A stretch of 64,000 nt of DNA, taken from NCBI GenBank assembly GCA_964620675.1, contig CAZUJU010000002.1, positions 62,001 through 126,000 of the forward strand. The letters are read 5' to 3'. This DNA is from CAYSFW01 sp964620675 (lineage in GTDB: Bacteria > Pseudomonadota > Gammaproteobacteria > UWMA-0217). The translations under genes were made by a program, and so were the position numbers. Numbering within the stretch: position 1 is the first letter of the stretch; every line of letters begins with the position of its first letter. This document shows positions 33,745 to 42,192 of the stretch, piece by piece. The notes beneath the pieces were generated by a model. That model was not told the origin of the DNA. It did no database searches and saw nothing but the letters and a program-made list of their open reading frames with translations.

Positions 33745-35145
33745 CTAAAGACGTTGCAGACCGAGCGGCGCGGTCGGCGGCTTTGCAACCTTGCCCGCGA
33801 GATTGTACAGAGCCGCCTGTAGCGCCTCTTCCAGCGTCGGGTGATAGTACGGCAGCGCCAGCATATCGAACACCGTCATTTGCTGCTGAACACACCACGC
33901 CAAAGCATGTCCGAGACTCTCCGCCTTCGGCGCCAGCATCGCCCCACCTAATAAGCGTCCGCTGTCACGCTCGGCGTAGACCCGAATCACGCCCTTGTTT
34001 TTCGCCATGATCAACGCGCGGCCGACCGGCCCTACCTTCATTTCGCCAACGACAATATCGTCGCGCGCCGCCAACTGCGACCACGGCGTACCCACGATGG
34101 CGATACCGGGGTCGCAGAATATGACCGCGAACGGCGTTTTGCGTTGAAACGCCTCGCTCACGCCATGGGCGGCGTTGTACCCCGCAATTCGTCCCTCGTC
34201 TCCTGCCTCGTGCAGAATTGGCAAATCAGCGTCGACGTCACCGGCGATGTAGACCGGAAGGTCGCCGACCTGCATCGTGTTGGGGTTGTAGTGCGGCACC
34301 CCGCGCGCATCGAGCGGGACCCCGAGCCGTTCGACCTGAAGCCCTGCGAGATTGGGCTGGCGACCGATGCATACCAAAACCTTCTCGACCAGCGCCTCGC
34401 GCTCGCCCGAACGCACTTTGAGCCGCCCGTCATCCTGCTCCAAAACCTCGGCCGGGTGCCCCAACCACAGCGGAAACTCGTCTCCGAGCACCGCGATCGC
34501 CTCGTCGCTCACGCCCTGATCGGTCAGACCGCCGATACGCGTTTGCGCATCAACCCCAGTCACTTGCACCCCTAGGCGATGTAGGGCCTGCCCGAGCTCC
34601 AGCCCGATCACCCCGAGACCGATCACAGCGATCGAAGCCGGCAGCGTCTGAAGCTCAAAAAAATCGTCGGTCGTGATCACGCGGTCGCCGAACGAACGCC
34701 AATTCTGCGGAACAAGCGGACTCGAACCGGCGGCAATCACGACCCGACGGGCACCGATGGTTTCATCGCCGACTGCGATCAGTCCTGGCTCAATAAACCG
34801 CGCGTAGCCCTCGATCAACTCCTCGCCAAGATTGTCGGTCGAGCCCTGCAACACCCGATCAACGAACAAGTCGCGCAGATGCCGCACATGCTCCATCACG
34901 GTGGCTTGTTCAAGGTGCAAATGCTCGCCGCCAACGATGCCGTGACGCGCCAGGACACGCCGACGCTGAAAATCCTCAGCGACTTGAATCAGAGCCTTGG
35001 ACGGCATACAGCCGACCCGAGCGCAGGTGGTGCCAAGGTGGCCGCCGTTAATGAGCACAAAGCTACGCTGCGCCTTGCGCACCTGAGCCATCGCGTTCAG
35101 CCCGGCGGTGCCGGCGCCGATGATCGCAACATCTACCTCTCTCAC
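33745..35145 (-). CDS. Dihydrolipoamide dehydrogenase-like flavin disulfide reductase
   Basis: 466 residues from GTG 35145, with GAGGGG five bases upstream; an open frame back to 35241 is not needed. Motifs in order: FAD-binding IIGAGTAG, redox disulfide CARVGC (GTTCARVGCMPSKA), NAD-binding GLGVIGLELG, and a C-terminal HPTLEEAL with the His-Glu pair. It is a class I pyridine nucleotide disulfide oxidoreductase. No E2 or lipoyl partner is nearby, so the substrate may be a sulfur carrier; that is inference from the neighbourhood. Confidence 0.88.
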   Translation of the reverse strand: MREVDVAIIGAGTAGLNAMAQVRKAQRSFVLINGGHLGTTCARVGCMPSKALIQVAEDFQRRRVLARHGIVGGEHLHLEQATVMEHVRHLRDLFVDRVLQGSTDNLGEELIEGYARFIEPGLIAVGDETIGARRVVIAAGSSPLVPQNWRSFGDRVITTDDFFELQTLPASIAVIGLGVIGLELGQALHRLGVQVTGVDAQTRIGGLTDQGVSDEAIAVLGDEFPLWLGHPAEVLEQDDGRLKVRSGEREALVEKVLVCIGRQPNLAGLQVERLGVPLDARGVPHYNPNTMQVGDLPVYIAGDVDADLPILHEAGDEGRIAGYNAAHGVSEAFQRKTPFAVIFCDPGIAIVGTPWSQLAARDDIVVGEMKVGPVGRALIMAKNKGVIRVYAERDSGRLLGGAMLAPKAESLGHALAWCVQQQMTVFDMLALPYYHPTLEEALQAALYNLAGKVAKPPTAPLGLQRL

Positions 35146-35330
35146 GAGCCCCTCGACGGTTGGCGTTTGGAGCCCGAACGATATCAGAGATTCGAGCGCA
35201 CGCAACAATACACCCCACCGCGAGGGGCGCACGGATCGCACGCACGAACGCCGTCCGCGTGATTGTTAACCTGCCCCCAACGTCCCTATACTCCGGCCCC
35301 ATCGATATCGACCACTGGGCAGGACGGAAC

Positions 35331-35675
35331 ATGACGATACTCAAGGTTTTCATCGACGACCAAATGATTCCGGTCAAAGTCCCCGAATTCATTCTCGACC
35401 CCGGCAGCGATTATTTCACCAAGCTCGACAACGATATGAACCGAGGCTGGCAAATGGCGCGCAGCTGGGTCGATCAACCGAATCTTGAACAGCGTTGTCA
35501 GATCATCGCCGACCGTCTTCTCACCGCCATTGAAAACGACAACCAGAAAGTCGCCTCAATAATGGCGGGCTACATCCTGGTGCGCGCACCGGCGGTCCGG
35601 CACGTCCGGGTCGCGACCAATGGCGAGGTTCAGGAGACCGAGCTGCTGGATGATCGCGACGAGGCGATATTCTAA
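35331..35675 (+). CDS. Uncharacterised protein, divergent from the disulfide reductase
   Basis: 114 residues from ATG 35331, with AGGA seven bases upstream. Acidic, soluble, one cysteine (RCQII), with no signal or membrane segment. Start MTILKVFIDDQMIPVKVPEF and end ETELLDDRDEAIF suggest a compact alpha/beta protein. No family is recognised. It is divergent from the flavin disulfide reductase across 185 bases, so they may share regulation. Confidence 0.75.
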   Translation: MTILKVFIDDQMIPVKVPEFILDPGSDYFTKLDNDMNRGWQMARSWVDQPNLEQRCQIIADRLLTAIENDNQKVASIMAGYILVRAPAVRHVRVATNGEVQETELLDDRDEAIF

Positions 35676-36243
35676 GCGGCCGCCGAACCGCAACGCAGGC
35701 GCGGCGGCCGGGCTTTGCCTCGCAACCTCGAGCAACAATCAGGCCCGTTTCGACCCGGCATTATCGCGCCGGATGACCCTTGGCACTGTTGCTCCGGCCT
35801 AAGCGACGCGGCTCGCCACGCCCAACCACAACGGTTACAGATCCGCTTCGCGGGTCCAGCCGTCGCTGTATTCGGCGAGTACGGCACCACCGAAAATACC
35901 CGCACCCGCGAATGGTCGTCCCTTTGAGGTTGGCCCGCGCAAGCAACGCCTTGAACTCCGTCACGTTTCCGACACAATCCGCGAACGCGAAGCGTCCCGT
36001 CGCGGTCAGAGCCATCGTATCGCTTCGCGACGGGACGATTCGCGGCGCACCGTTGCGGCGAAAGCGCGCATGATCAAGGCGATGGGCGATGCAAACATGG
36101 CATTAATGCGGCAGATACTGAACGGCTTTCGCGTCTGGTGAAAACCGCAGACGCGCGGTACGCGGCAATCAATTTGCACCGCCCGGATACGCCCATTTAA
36201 GAACACTGTTTCCGTCACTCGCAGCGAGAGAGACCCCGGCTGG
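35676..36243. other. 568-base gap with a possible decayed gene
   Basis: No intact gene. On the minus strand a frame from ATG 36015 reads protein-like (ATGRFAFADCVGNVTEFKAL) and then, after a one-base shift near 35930, continues as GAGIFGGAVLAEYSDGWT to a stop near 35840. This may be a frameshifted remnant of a 60-residue protein. GC-rich inverted repeats follow the gene at 35675. Confidence 0.35.
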
Positions 36244-37158
36244 ATGAAACTTAGCGTTGTCATCATCACCTACAATCAGGTGTCGTTCATCCGGCAATGC
36301 ATGGAGAGCGTCCTCGCGCAACAGTTCGACGCCAGCTGGGAAATCGTGGTCGCCGACGATGCTTCGAGCGACGGCACGGCGCAAATTCTTGGCGATTACG
36401 CCCAACGTCATCCGCATCTTATTCAGCTCGTCACCGCCACCGCCAACCAGGGCTTAGTCGGCAATCTGCGTCGCGCACTGGCAGTCGCGCGCGGCGAGTA
36501 CATCGCCTATCTCGACGGCGATGACTACTGGACCGACCCGCGCAAACTGGCCCGGCAGGTTGCGATCCTGGACGCTCATCCCGAAGCGGTATTGAGTTTT
36601 CACGCCAGCCGGATTCTGATCGACCACCATCCGGGCGGCTTGCTCACCCCGCCTGGAAAACGCCAGTGCTACTACGCACGCGACTTGGTGTGGTCCAATT
36701 TCATTCCGGCGCCGACGATGATTTACCGACGCGCCGCGTTACCGCCAATGCCGGAAGTACCGGCCGCGCCCTGGGCTGCCGCCTGGGATTGGTACTGCCA
36801 CCTCCTCGCGACCCGTCGCGCGCCCGCGCTCTATCTCGACGAATGCCTGAGCGCCTACCGGGTTCATTCGCGGGGATTCTGGTCCTCGCAAAGCCTTTCG
36901 CAGCGTCTTCGAGTTCAGCTGGCCGTCCTGGCGCGGGCGGGACCGCTCTTACCCGCGGCGACGCGGGTGCGCTCGTATGCGTCGCGACTGCGCATCCGTC
37001 TCCAGTTACAAAAAGCGCAGCTCTGCGAATGGTGGCACGAGATGCGCGCGCCCCCATCCAATCGGGACGCCGCCTCCGCGGCCGGAAATCCCTGTCAGCC
37101 GCGGCCGTCACCGCCGCGCCAAAGCGCCGCCAAGCCTTCAGATCACATCCCACGCTAA
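36244..37158 (+). CDS. Family 2 glycosyltransferase
   Basis: 304 residues, GT-A fold: N-terminal VVIITYNQ, DDASSDGT for the nucleotide, and DGDDYW for the metal. A C-terminal Pro/Ala/Arg-rich tail (after about residue 265) looks disordered. It should transfer a sugar in cell-surface glycan synthesis. No other glycan genes are near, so its substrate is open. ATG 36244 has only a weak ribosome binding site. Codon and base use is similar to the neighbours. Confidence 0.85.
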   Translation: MKLSVVIITYNQVSFIRQCMESVLAQQFDASWEIVVADDASSDGTAQILGDYAQRHPHLIQLVTATANQGLVGNLRRALAVARGEYIAYLDGDDYWTDPRKLARQVAILDAHPEAVLSFHASRILIDHHPGGLLTPPGKRQCYYARDLVWSNFIPAPTMIYRRAALPPMPEVPAAPWAAAWDWYCHLLATRRAPALYLDECLSAYRVHSRGFWSSQSLSQRLRVQLAVLARAGPLLPAATRVRSYASRLRIRLQLQKAQLCEWWHEMRAPPSNRDAASAAGNPCQPRPSPPRQSAAKPSDHIPR

Positions 37159-37308
37159 ATACGCTTCGCTGCCGCGCCCCTGCGTGCAGCAGGCGCGAAC
37201 GTGCGCTCGCTCCGTAGCGACAATACCCCATCGATTTTCATTACATTCACCCCCTTCCGAAGGGCTTTGCTGCACTCGCAAAACAGCTATCCGAAAATTC
37301 TCATTAAA

Positions 37309-37322
37309 TTGATTTTTATCAA
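37309..37322 (+). promoter_or_regulatory. Perfect FNR/Anr-type operator
   Basis: TTGAT-N4-ATCAA matches the FNR/Anr consensus at every defined position. It lies 130 bases upstream of the Met-rich membrane protein gene. A -10-like TATAAG starts at 37330 and overlaps it with a short spacer, so repression is as possible as activation. Confidence 0.7.
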
Positions 37323-37452
37323 AAAAAATATAAGAACCCAATCTGGGTTGAGGTCCAGCTACCCACCCCGCGCATTTTCCCTTGGCGCTGTGTCAAACGT
37401 TCGTTTAAGCTGTTTTTCTCGAAGTCTGTTTCGAGGGGAGAAAATCAAGATT

Positions 37453-38076
37453 ATGCCAACCGACGTCAAGGGTACCGACACTTCACTACCGGCGGACAAA
37501 AGCACGAGCATCCCCATCAAGGACCTGTCCGCAAGTTCCCGCGGATCGTCCTTTAATGAGTGCGGCGCAGCAATCACAACCGATAGCATGGAGCGATTCC
37601 TGCTCGCCTTCGAGCGCAGCGCGCGGCGCTGGGAGATGATCGTCTATCCCGCAATGTTTGCGTTCATGCTGCTGGCAGGGTACGGGTTCTACCTGATCTA
37701 TAGCTTGACCAATGACATGCGGGTCATCGCGCAAAATCTCGACCCAAACATGGGTTTACACATGTCGCGCCTGTCGGGCGACATGGAGAAGATGACCTCG
37801 ACCATCTCGCGCATGTCCGACAACGTCCATGAAATGGCCGGGACCATGGACGTGATGGCGCAGTCGACCACCAGCATGTCGTCAGACACCGCTACGATGT
37901 CGCAACGAATGAATTATCTGACGATGATGGAGTCGATTGCGAATCAGATGACTACGATGAATCAGGGCATCCACGGCATGAACGTCAACATGGACATGAT
38001 GCGGCAGGACGTCGCAGGCATGCGCAACGCGGTGCGCCCCATGTCGATGTTCGGAAATATGATGCCATTTTTCTAA
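37453..38076 (+). CDS. Methionine-rich single-pass membrane protein
   Basis: 207 residues from ATG 37453 (GAGGGGAG site, 12-base spacing). Residues 1-60 are hydrophilic, 61-85 a membrane helix (YPAMFAFMLLAGYGFYLIY), and the rest a helical, coiled-coil-like domain. Methionines number 30 in all (about 14%), many as MxxM or MM (MNVNMDMMRQDVAGM). Methionine-rich stretches can bind copper or act as oxidant sinks, but that is speculation. The C-terminal domain probably faces the periplasm. No family is recognised. The FNR-type box suggests control by oxygen. Confidence 0.75.
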   Translation: MPTDVKGTDTSLPADKSTSIPIKDLSASSRGSSFNECGAAITTDSMERFLLAFERSARRWEMIVYPAMFAFMLLAGYGFYLIYSLTNDMRVIAQNLDPNMGLHMSRLSGDMEKMTSTISRMSDNVHEMAGTMDVMAQSTTSMSSDTATMSQRMNYLTMMESIANQMTTMNQGIHGMNVNMDMMRQDVAGMRNAVRPMSMFGNMMPFF

Positions 38077-38125
38077 CTCGGAGCGCCGGACCCTGGCCAC
38101 AATCGGGCGGGTCGTGGCATGCAGG

Positions 38126-38524
38126 TTAGCCTTCCACCGCTGCGGCCTCGACCGTCTGCCGTAGCGCGTCGACTGCAACCGGGAAAAACAGCTTGGCGAA
38201 CACCGGGTAACGCGCCTCGATGAGCGCGAGTTGCGGCACGGTCTCGCGATCGACCAGCAATATGAGCCGGGTGTCGCGGCCCTGCCGCTGCAGAGCACCC
38301 AACAGTGATTCCAGATTTCCGATCCGAAAACTGAACTGCGTGTTGAGCACAAACTCGGTCACGACGACGTCGGGTCGGAGCGCCTGAAAACGCGCGATCC
38401 CTTTGCGCATCCCATGAACCGTTTCGGTCGCGAAACCGGCCGCTCGATAGATCGCCGAGTAATCGGGATAACCGCCTTGATCGACAATCGCCAATAATCT
38501 GCGAGCAGATTCGGGCGCGCGCAT
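38126..38524 (-). CDS. Uncharacterised protein with receiver-like features
   Basis: 132 residues from ATG 38524; a TTG six codons up would overlap the preceding gene. Alternating hydrophobic strands (RPDVVVTEF, RLILLVDRE) and a C-terminal helix (DALRQTVEAA) recall a response-regulator receiver fold. The strand that normally carries the phospho-acceptor Asp reads VVVTEF, so it may be a pseudo-receiver. This is inference from pattern only. It follows an Fe/2OG oxygenase gene on the same strand with 4 bases between. Confidence 0.6.
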   Translation of the reverse strand: MRAPESARRLLAIVDQGGYPDYSAIYRAAGFATETVHGMRKGIARFQALRPDVVVTEFVLNTQFSFRIGNLESLLGALQRQGRDTRLILLVDRETVPQLALIEARYPVFAKLFFPVAVDALRQTVEAAAVEG

Positions 38525-38528
38525 GCGG

Positions 38529-39143
38529 TTAGGCAAACACAATCCAGGTCGTCGCGATGTACTTTACGCCCTGCTCCAAGGTCACGCCGCGGTGCTCGTG
38601 GGTCCAGAACGGTGGAAATAAAACCAGCTTGCCCGCCTCGGGACGCACCTTGACCGCCTGAAACAGGAATTCCGTTTCGCCACCCGGCCCAGCGACATCG
38701 TTGAGATACCACACTGCCACCAATTGACGCTCGGCGAACTGGTGGCTACCGCCGTCGATGTGCCAATGGTAGAACTCACCCGGCCGAGTTCGCTGGATCG
38801 CGTACCCCATATCTTTGAACGGACCTTTGAAGTACGGAAATGCCTCGCGAAACTCCAGGATCGCCCGCTTCATCGACTGAAACAGCGCCCGATCGACGTC
38901 CTGCCAATGCGCTTTACCACTGACGACGAGGTCGGTCGAGCGCTTGATGCCGCGATCTTTCTGCACCAGCTGTCCGATCCGCCCCTCGTACTGCTCGTCC
39001 TCCGCCATCTCAAAGCGCTGAATCATGTCGGCGCATTGCGCGGCGGTCAGCGCTTCGCGCTGCTCGAAAATAAACGAGTTTTCCTTGACCTCCCGGATCG
39101 TTTTCAGCGGCGTACGCGCGACGGCGGCAGCACTATGAGGCAT
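38529..39143 (-). CDS. Fe(II)/2-oxoglutarate-type oxygenase
   Basis: 204 residues from ATG 39143, with GGGAG ten bases upstream. The HxD pair is in FYHWHIDGG and the distal His in THEHRGVT, with a Lys/Arg region after it, typical of prolyl-4-hydroxylase-like 2OG oxygenases. YLNDVAGPGGETEFLF is the usual core strand segment. Substrate unknown. It lies 41 bases after the next gene upstream and 4 bases before the receiver-like gene, so the three minus-strand genes are probably cotranscribed. Confidence 0.85.
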   Translation of the reverse strand: MPHSAAAVARTPLKTIREVKENSFIFEQREALTAAQCADMIQRFEMAEDEQYEGRIGQLVQKDRGIKRSTDLVVSGKAHWQDVDRALFQSMKRAILEFREAFPYFKGPFKDMGYAIQRTRPGEFYHWHIDGGSHQFAERQLVAVWYLNDVAGPGGETEFLFQAVKVRPEAGKLVLFPPFWTHEHRGVTLEQGVKYIATTWIVFA

Positions 39144-39184
39144 CGTGACCAGACTCCCATGATTCAAAACTCGTCGCGATTCTC

Positions 39185-40228
39185 TTACAGATAACTCCGT
39201 TCGATCAACGCATGCAGCGCAGCGGCGTCAATCGCGTGCGCGCCAGACAGGGCCAGTGCCGCGCTCATGACCTCGCGCCAATGCGTTTTGCCGCGTGCGA
39301 CGGCCTCGAACAACCCATCGTGCGATGCCGCTTGCCGCCGGCCGATCTCGTAGCCCTCGACCAAGGCCGGATAAAGCCTTCGACGCATCGGACTCAGCGT
39401 GCCGAAGTAAAAATCGAGCAGCGCCCACCGCCTACTGTCCAGCAACGCCGGCAGAGTAACACTGACATCCGCCAGATTATCCCGCACCGCCCTTAACTCC
39501 AGCTCCGCCGGCGTACCCGAAACCGCCGCCAGCAATGCTTGCCACTGCTCCTCAATGCCACGTCCGGCCTCGACCTCGCCCAGTTCGTGCCAGAGCACGA
39601 CATCAAGTTGATCCTCGACCAACCGATTCAGTCCGCCGCCAGGATCGGTATCGATCGCGTAATGCTCCAGCGCGCGCCCCAAGGCACTGTCGCAGCGATT
39701 CCAGCGCCACTCCTGCACCCGCTCCCAGATCAATCGGCGCAAGGACTCGCGGCGCACAAAAATATTCGCGCCGCGCGTCATCGCGGGCGGCGCGGTCAGA
39801 TCGCGTGCGTACTCGCGGTCCGCAATCAAGATCGTGTACTCGCCATGGACCCGCTGCTCGGCGAGATCCGCCAGAAAAAAGTGCGGTGCGCCGCGATTGC
39901 CAAGACCTCCGCTGTAGACCAGGCGATGCTCATGCAGAGCGGCGTTGATGGCGTCGTCATCAAATGGGTCATAGGCCGCCTGGGCGATCGCCAAGGGTTC
40001 AAATTCGGCCGCTTCGAGCGCCTGCCACATCTCTTCGCGCGCTCGAACCCAGTCGCCCACCGCGGCGTTCGGAAGTTCTTCCAGCAGATCGATGCCGTGC
40101 GCCCAGCGATACATCTCGCGCATCTTCAGCAAGTACACGCAGAGCGTATAATCCGCGGCGTATCGTGCATCGGCGATATCGCAGTTGTATTGAACGGTCT
40201 GACCGATCGATTTCAGCGCTTCCAACAT
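39185..40228 (-). CDS. Uncharacterised protein resembling the Sfum_1244 family
   Basis: 347 residues, soluble, mostly helical, starting MLEALKSIGQTVQYNCDIADARYAADY, with ATG 40228 behind GAGGGG. It looks like a conserved family named after Sfum_1244, found in sulfur-cycling bacteria; the name is from memory and should be checked. No catalytic motif is evident apart from several conserved Trp/His pairs (EWRWNRC, VLWHELGE). It heads the minus-strand unit with the oxygenase and the receiver-like protein. Confidence 0.65.
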   Translation of the reverse strand: MLEALKSIGQTVQYNCDIADARYAADYTLCVYLLKMREMYRWAHGIDLLEELPNAAVGDWVRAREEMWQALEAAEFEPLAIAQAAYDPFDDDAINAALHEHRLVYSGGLGNRGAPHFFLADLAEQRVHGEYTILIADREYARDLTAPPAMTRGANIFVRRESLRRLIWERVQEWRWNRCDSALGRALEHYAIDTDPGGGLNRLVEDQLDVVLWHELGEVEAGRGIEEQWQALLAAVSGTPAELELRAVRDNLADVSVTLPALLDSRRWALLDFYFGTLSPMRRRLYPALVEGYEIGRRQAASHDGLFEAVARGKTHWREVMSAALALSGAHAIDAAALHALIERSYL

Positions 40229-40479
40229 CTAAACCCCTCGCGCGCACCGCAGTAAGTGACTCGGGATACCATACTGTTTTACTCTGATTTGATGCTAGCA
40301 TTGCGAGGGTAGAATCCTCAAAATTCCCGCAACGTGATCGCACATGTATCAACCTCGGCAGTGGGCTGAATGCGACGCCACCGTCGGCGTCATCTCACCG
40401 CCGCCATTCACCTGGTGGCGGCACAGCGGCTCGATCCGCGCAGCCTTACTTCCAAATACGCGACCTGGAGCTCTGTATC

Positions 40480-41085
40480 GTGCGCTTAAAGACTAAGTGG
40501 AACATCAAGGACAAACAGCACTCGCTCGACGAGATCGGCAGTGCGGTCGCATTCACGATCTGGCGCATCGGCCAGGAGGTTTTGCTACACCTCGAAAACG
40601 ATGGATTCGAGACCCGAACGCGCGCGCAACGCATGGACGTGATCGGCGAACTGAGCGCGTTCCTGATCCATCTGAGTGACCGACTGGTATTCGACCGTCT
40701 CGACGGCGAAGCGCGCATGGACTTCGTCAACGCCACCGCGCGTTACCTCGCCAACACGATGGAAGAGAATCGTCGCGATATCGAGCCGGACGGCGATCAT
40801 CGCGCGGCCTTCATCACGCTCCTCAATCTGCGCACCGACGCCTACGCCGAGTGCCCGTTCGAAGAAGGTGTCGGTCCGGGATTTTCGATGAGCCGCACGA
40901 TCGGAGACCATGTGACTGCGGTCATGGGCGACAAAGACAAGAAATGGATCACCCAGCAGGTCATGGACATCGAAGTCCCAGAGGCCTATAAGACGCTGCG
41001 CCGCGCGCTCTTCTCGTTATTCGGCTGGGAAAACCCGCATGACGCTTGGCGCCCGCCGCGGGGCGCCAAACTGGGAGACGAGTGA
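40480..41085 (+). CDS. Uncharacterised conserved protein
   Basis: 201 residues from GTG 40480 with TGGAG nine bases upstream. Soluble and helical, with charged segments (SAFLIHLSDRLVFDRLDGEARMDF-like core) and a Pro-rich end (HDAWRPPRGAKLGDE). One cysteine. No family is recognised. It is divergent from the Sfum_1244-like gene across about 250 bases and convergent with a 65-residue gene that begins its tail 10 bases away. Confidence 0.7.
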   Translation: MRLKTKWNIKDKQHSLDEIGSAVAFTIWRIGQEVLLHLENDGFETRTRAQRMDVIGELSAFLIHLSDRLVFDRLDGEARMDFVNATARYLANTMEENRRDIEPDGDHRAAFITLLNLRTDAYAECPFEEGVGPGFSMSRTIGDHVTAVMGDKDKKWITQQVMDIEVPEAYKTLRRALFSLFGWENPHDAWRPPRGAKLGDE

Positions 41086-41095
41086 CGGGAATGGG

Positions 41096-41293
41096 CTACT
41101 TGCCAACCCACTCGCCATAGCCGTCGGCGTTTTTCTCGCGGCCATCGTTGTAGCCGGCCTCGTAAGCCGGTGTCACGCGCTGCTCCTCACGCATCGGGTG
41201 TCCCAGGTAACCGACCTGCCATCCGATGACGTAATCGGTTGCCACGCCCTTGCTCTCCATTTCGATTGTCGTTTTGCGATACTGCTCGTTCAT
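41096..41293 (-). CDS. Small uncharacterised protein with ribosome-modulation-factor-like pattern
   Basis: 65 residues from ATG 41293, with GGAGAG eight bases upstream. The core YVIGWQVGYLGHPMREEQRV followed by AYEAGYNDG resembles the spacing of short RMF-type proteins, but identity is weak and I do not call it RMF. No cysteine or signal. It is convergent with the 201-residue gene. Confidence 0.65.
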   Translation of the reverse strand: MNEQYRKTTIEMESKGVATDYVIGWQVGYLGHPMREEQRVTPAYEAGYNDGREKNADGYGEWVGK

Positions 41294-41719
41294 AGGTCTC
41301 TCTCCGGATAATCGCTTGAGAATAAAAACCTGTGGATGGAATCCCGCCGGGACTCCCACCCCCTCCACCGCTGCGGAACGCGAACAGCTCAGCGCGCTCG
41401 CAACGCGCTTCGCCAAGACTCCGACGCACCACCACGACATTCCGCGATGAAGCGCCCCCAACGGTAGACTGAGTCCGGGTCTCGCCCGGTTCTCGACGTT
41501 CCTGCGGCATTTTTACCGACCGGCAACGGTACCCGAACCCCTTCGAATTCCATATATCCCGGTTGAGGGAGTACGAATCGAAATTCCGGCGCGAGCCCTG
41601 CGGTCCCGCGCAAGCCTGCCAGCGGATGAATACCTTGTCCACCACGAGGTAACGATTCGCCACCCGCAATCGCCTCTGTATAATGTTGAGCCTCGAAAAA
41701 ACGCAAGAGAAACAAGCCC
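41294..41719. other. 426-base gap with promoter for the Sel1 gene
   Basis: No gene is recognised. Near the right end a perfect -10 TATAAT (41679-41684) predicts a start near 41691 for the Sel1 gene. On the left, an AT-rich stretch near 41320 could serve as the promoter of the minus-strand 65-residue gene. The centre is GC-rich without clear repeats. Confidence 0.5.
41679..41684 (+). promoter_or_regulatory. -10 box upstream of the Sel1-repeat gene
   Basis: TATAAT, identical to consensus, 36 bases before ATG 41720. The -35 position holds TTCGCC, a weak match. Confidence 0.45.
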
Positions 41720-42160
41720 ATGACCAATAGCCAGGACGAGCTGGACATCAACTACACCAGCGGTGTCGCCGCGTTTCAAGCCAAGCACTTTTCCCGTGCC
41801 ATGCAACTCTTGAGTCCACTTGCCGAGCAAGGGCATCCCGATGCGCAGTATCGTCTCGCGATCATGTACCAAAATGGCCTCGGCGTAGTGGCGAACTCAG
41901 CCGCCGCCGCACGTTGGATGCAGGCCGCCGCAGAACAGGGTTTTGCGCTCGCGCAACACGGGCTGGGTTTCATGTATATGGAAGGCGATTGCGTCACCAA
42001 GAACGGCGCGGACGCAGTGAAATGGTTTACGCTCGCGGCGGAACAAGGGCTCAGCGGCTCCTGTACGACCCTGGCTGCCATGTACGAGCAGGGCAATGGC
42101 GTCCCCAAAGATCCAGCCAAGGCGCAAGAATGGTACAAAAAGGGCGGCTTCGAGTTCTGA
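41720..42160 (+). CDS. Sel1-repeat protein
   Basis: 146 residues with three Sel1-like (TPR-related) repeats, for example GHPDAQYRLAIMYQNGLGV, FALAQHGLGFMYMEGDCV and SCTTLAAMYEQGNGV, each about 36 residues. Such solenoids mediate protein contacts. No signal peptide, so cytoplasmic. It precedes the MoxR gene by 32 bases on the same strand and may belong to the same transcript. Partner unknown. Confidence 0.88.
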   Translation: MTNSQDELDINYTSGVAAFQAKHFSRAMQLLSPLAEQGHPDAQYRLAIMYQNGLGVVANSAAAARWMQAAAEQGFALAQHGLGFMYMEGDCVTKNGADAVKWFTLAAEQGLSGSCTTLAAMYEQGNGVPKDPAKAQEWYKKGGFEF

Positions 42161-42192
42161 CCCCCAGCGACAACCCTTGAGCAAATATCACC

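Noticed and set aside
41096..41293. Ribosome modulation factor
   Set aside because: Only the spacing of a few aromatic and glycine residues is similar; length and basic residues do not fit.
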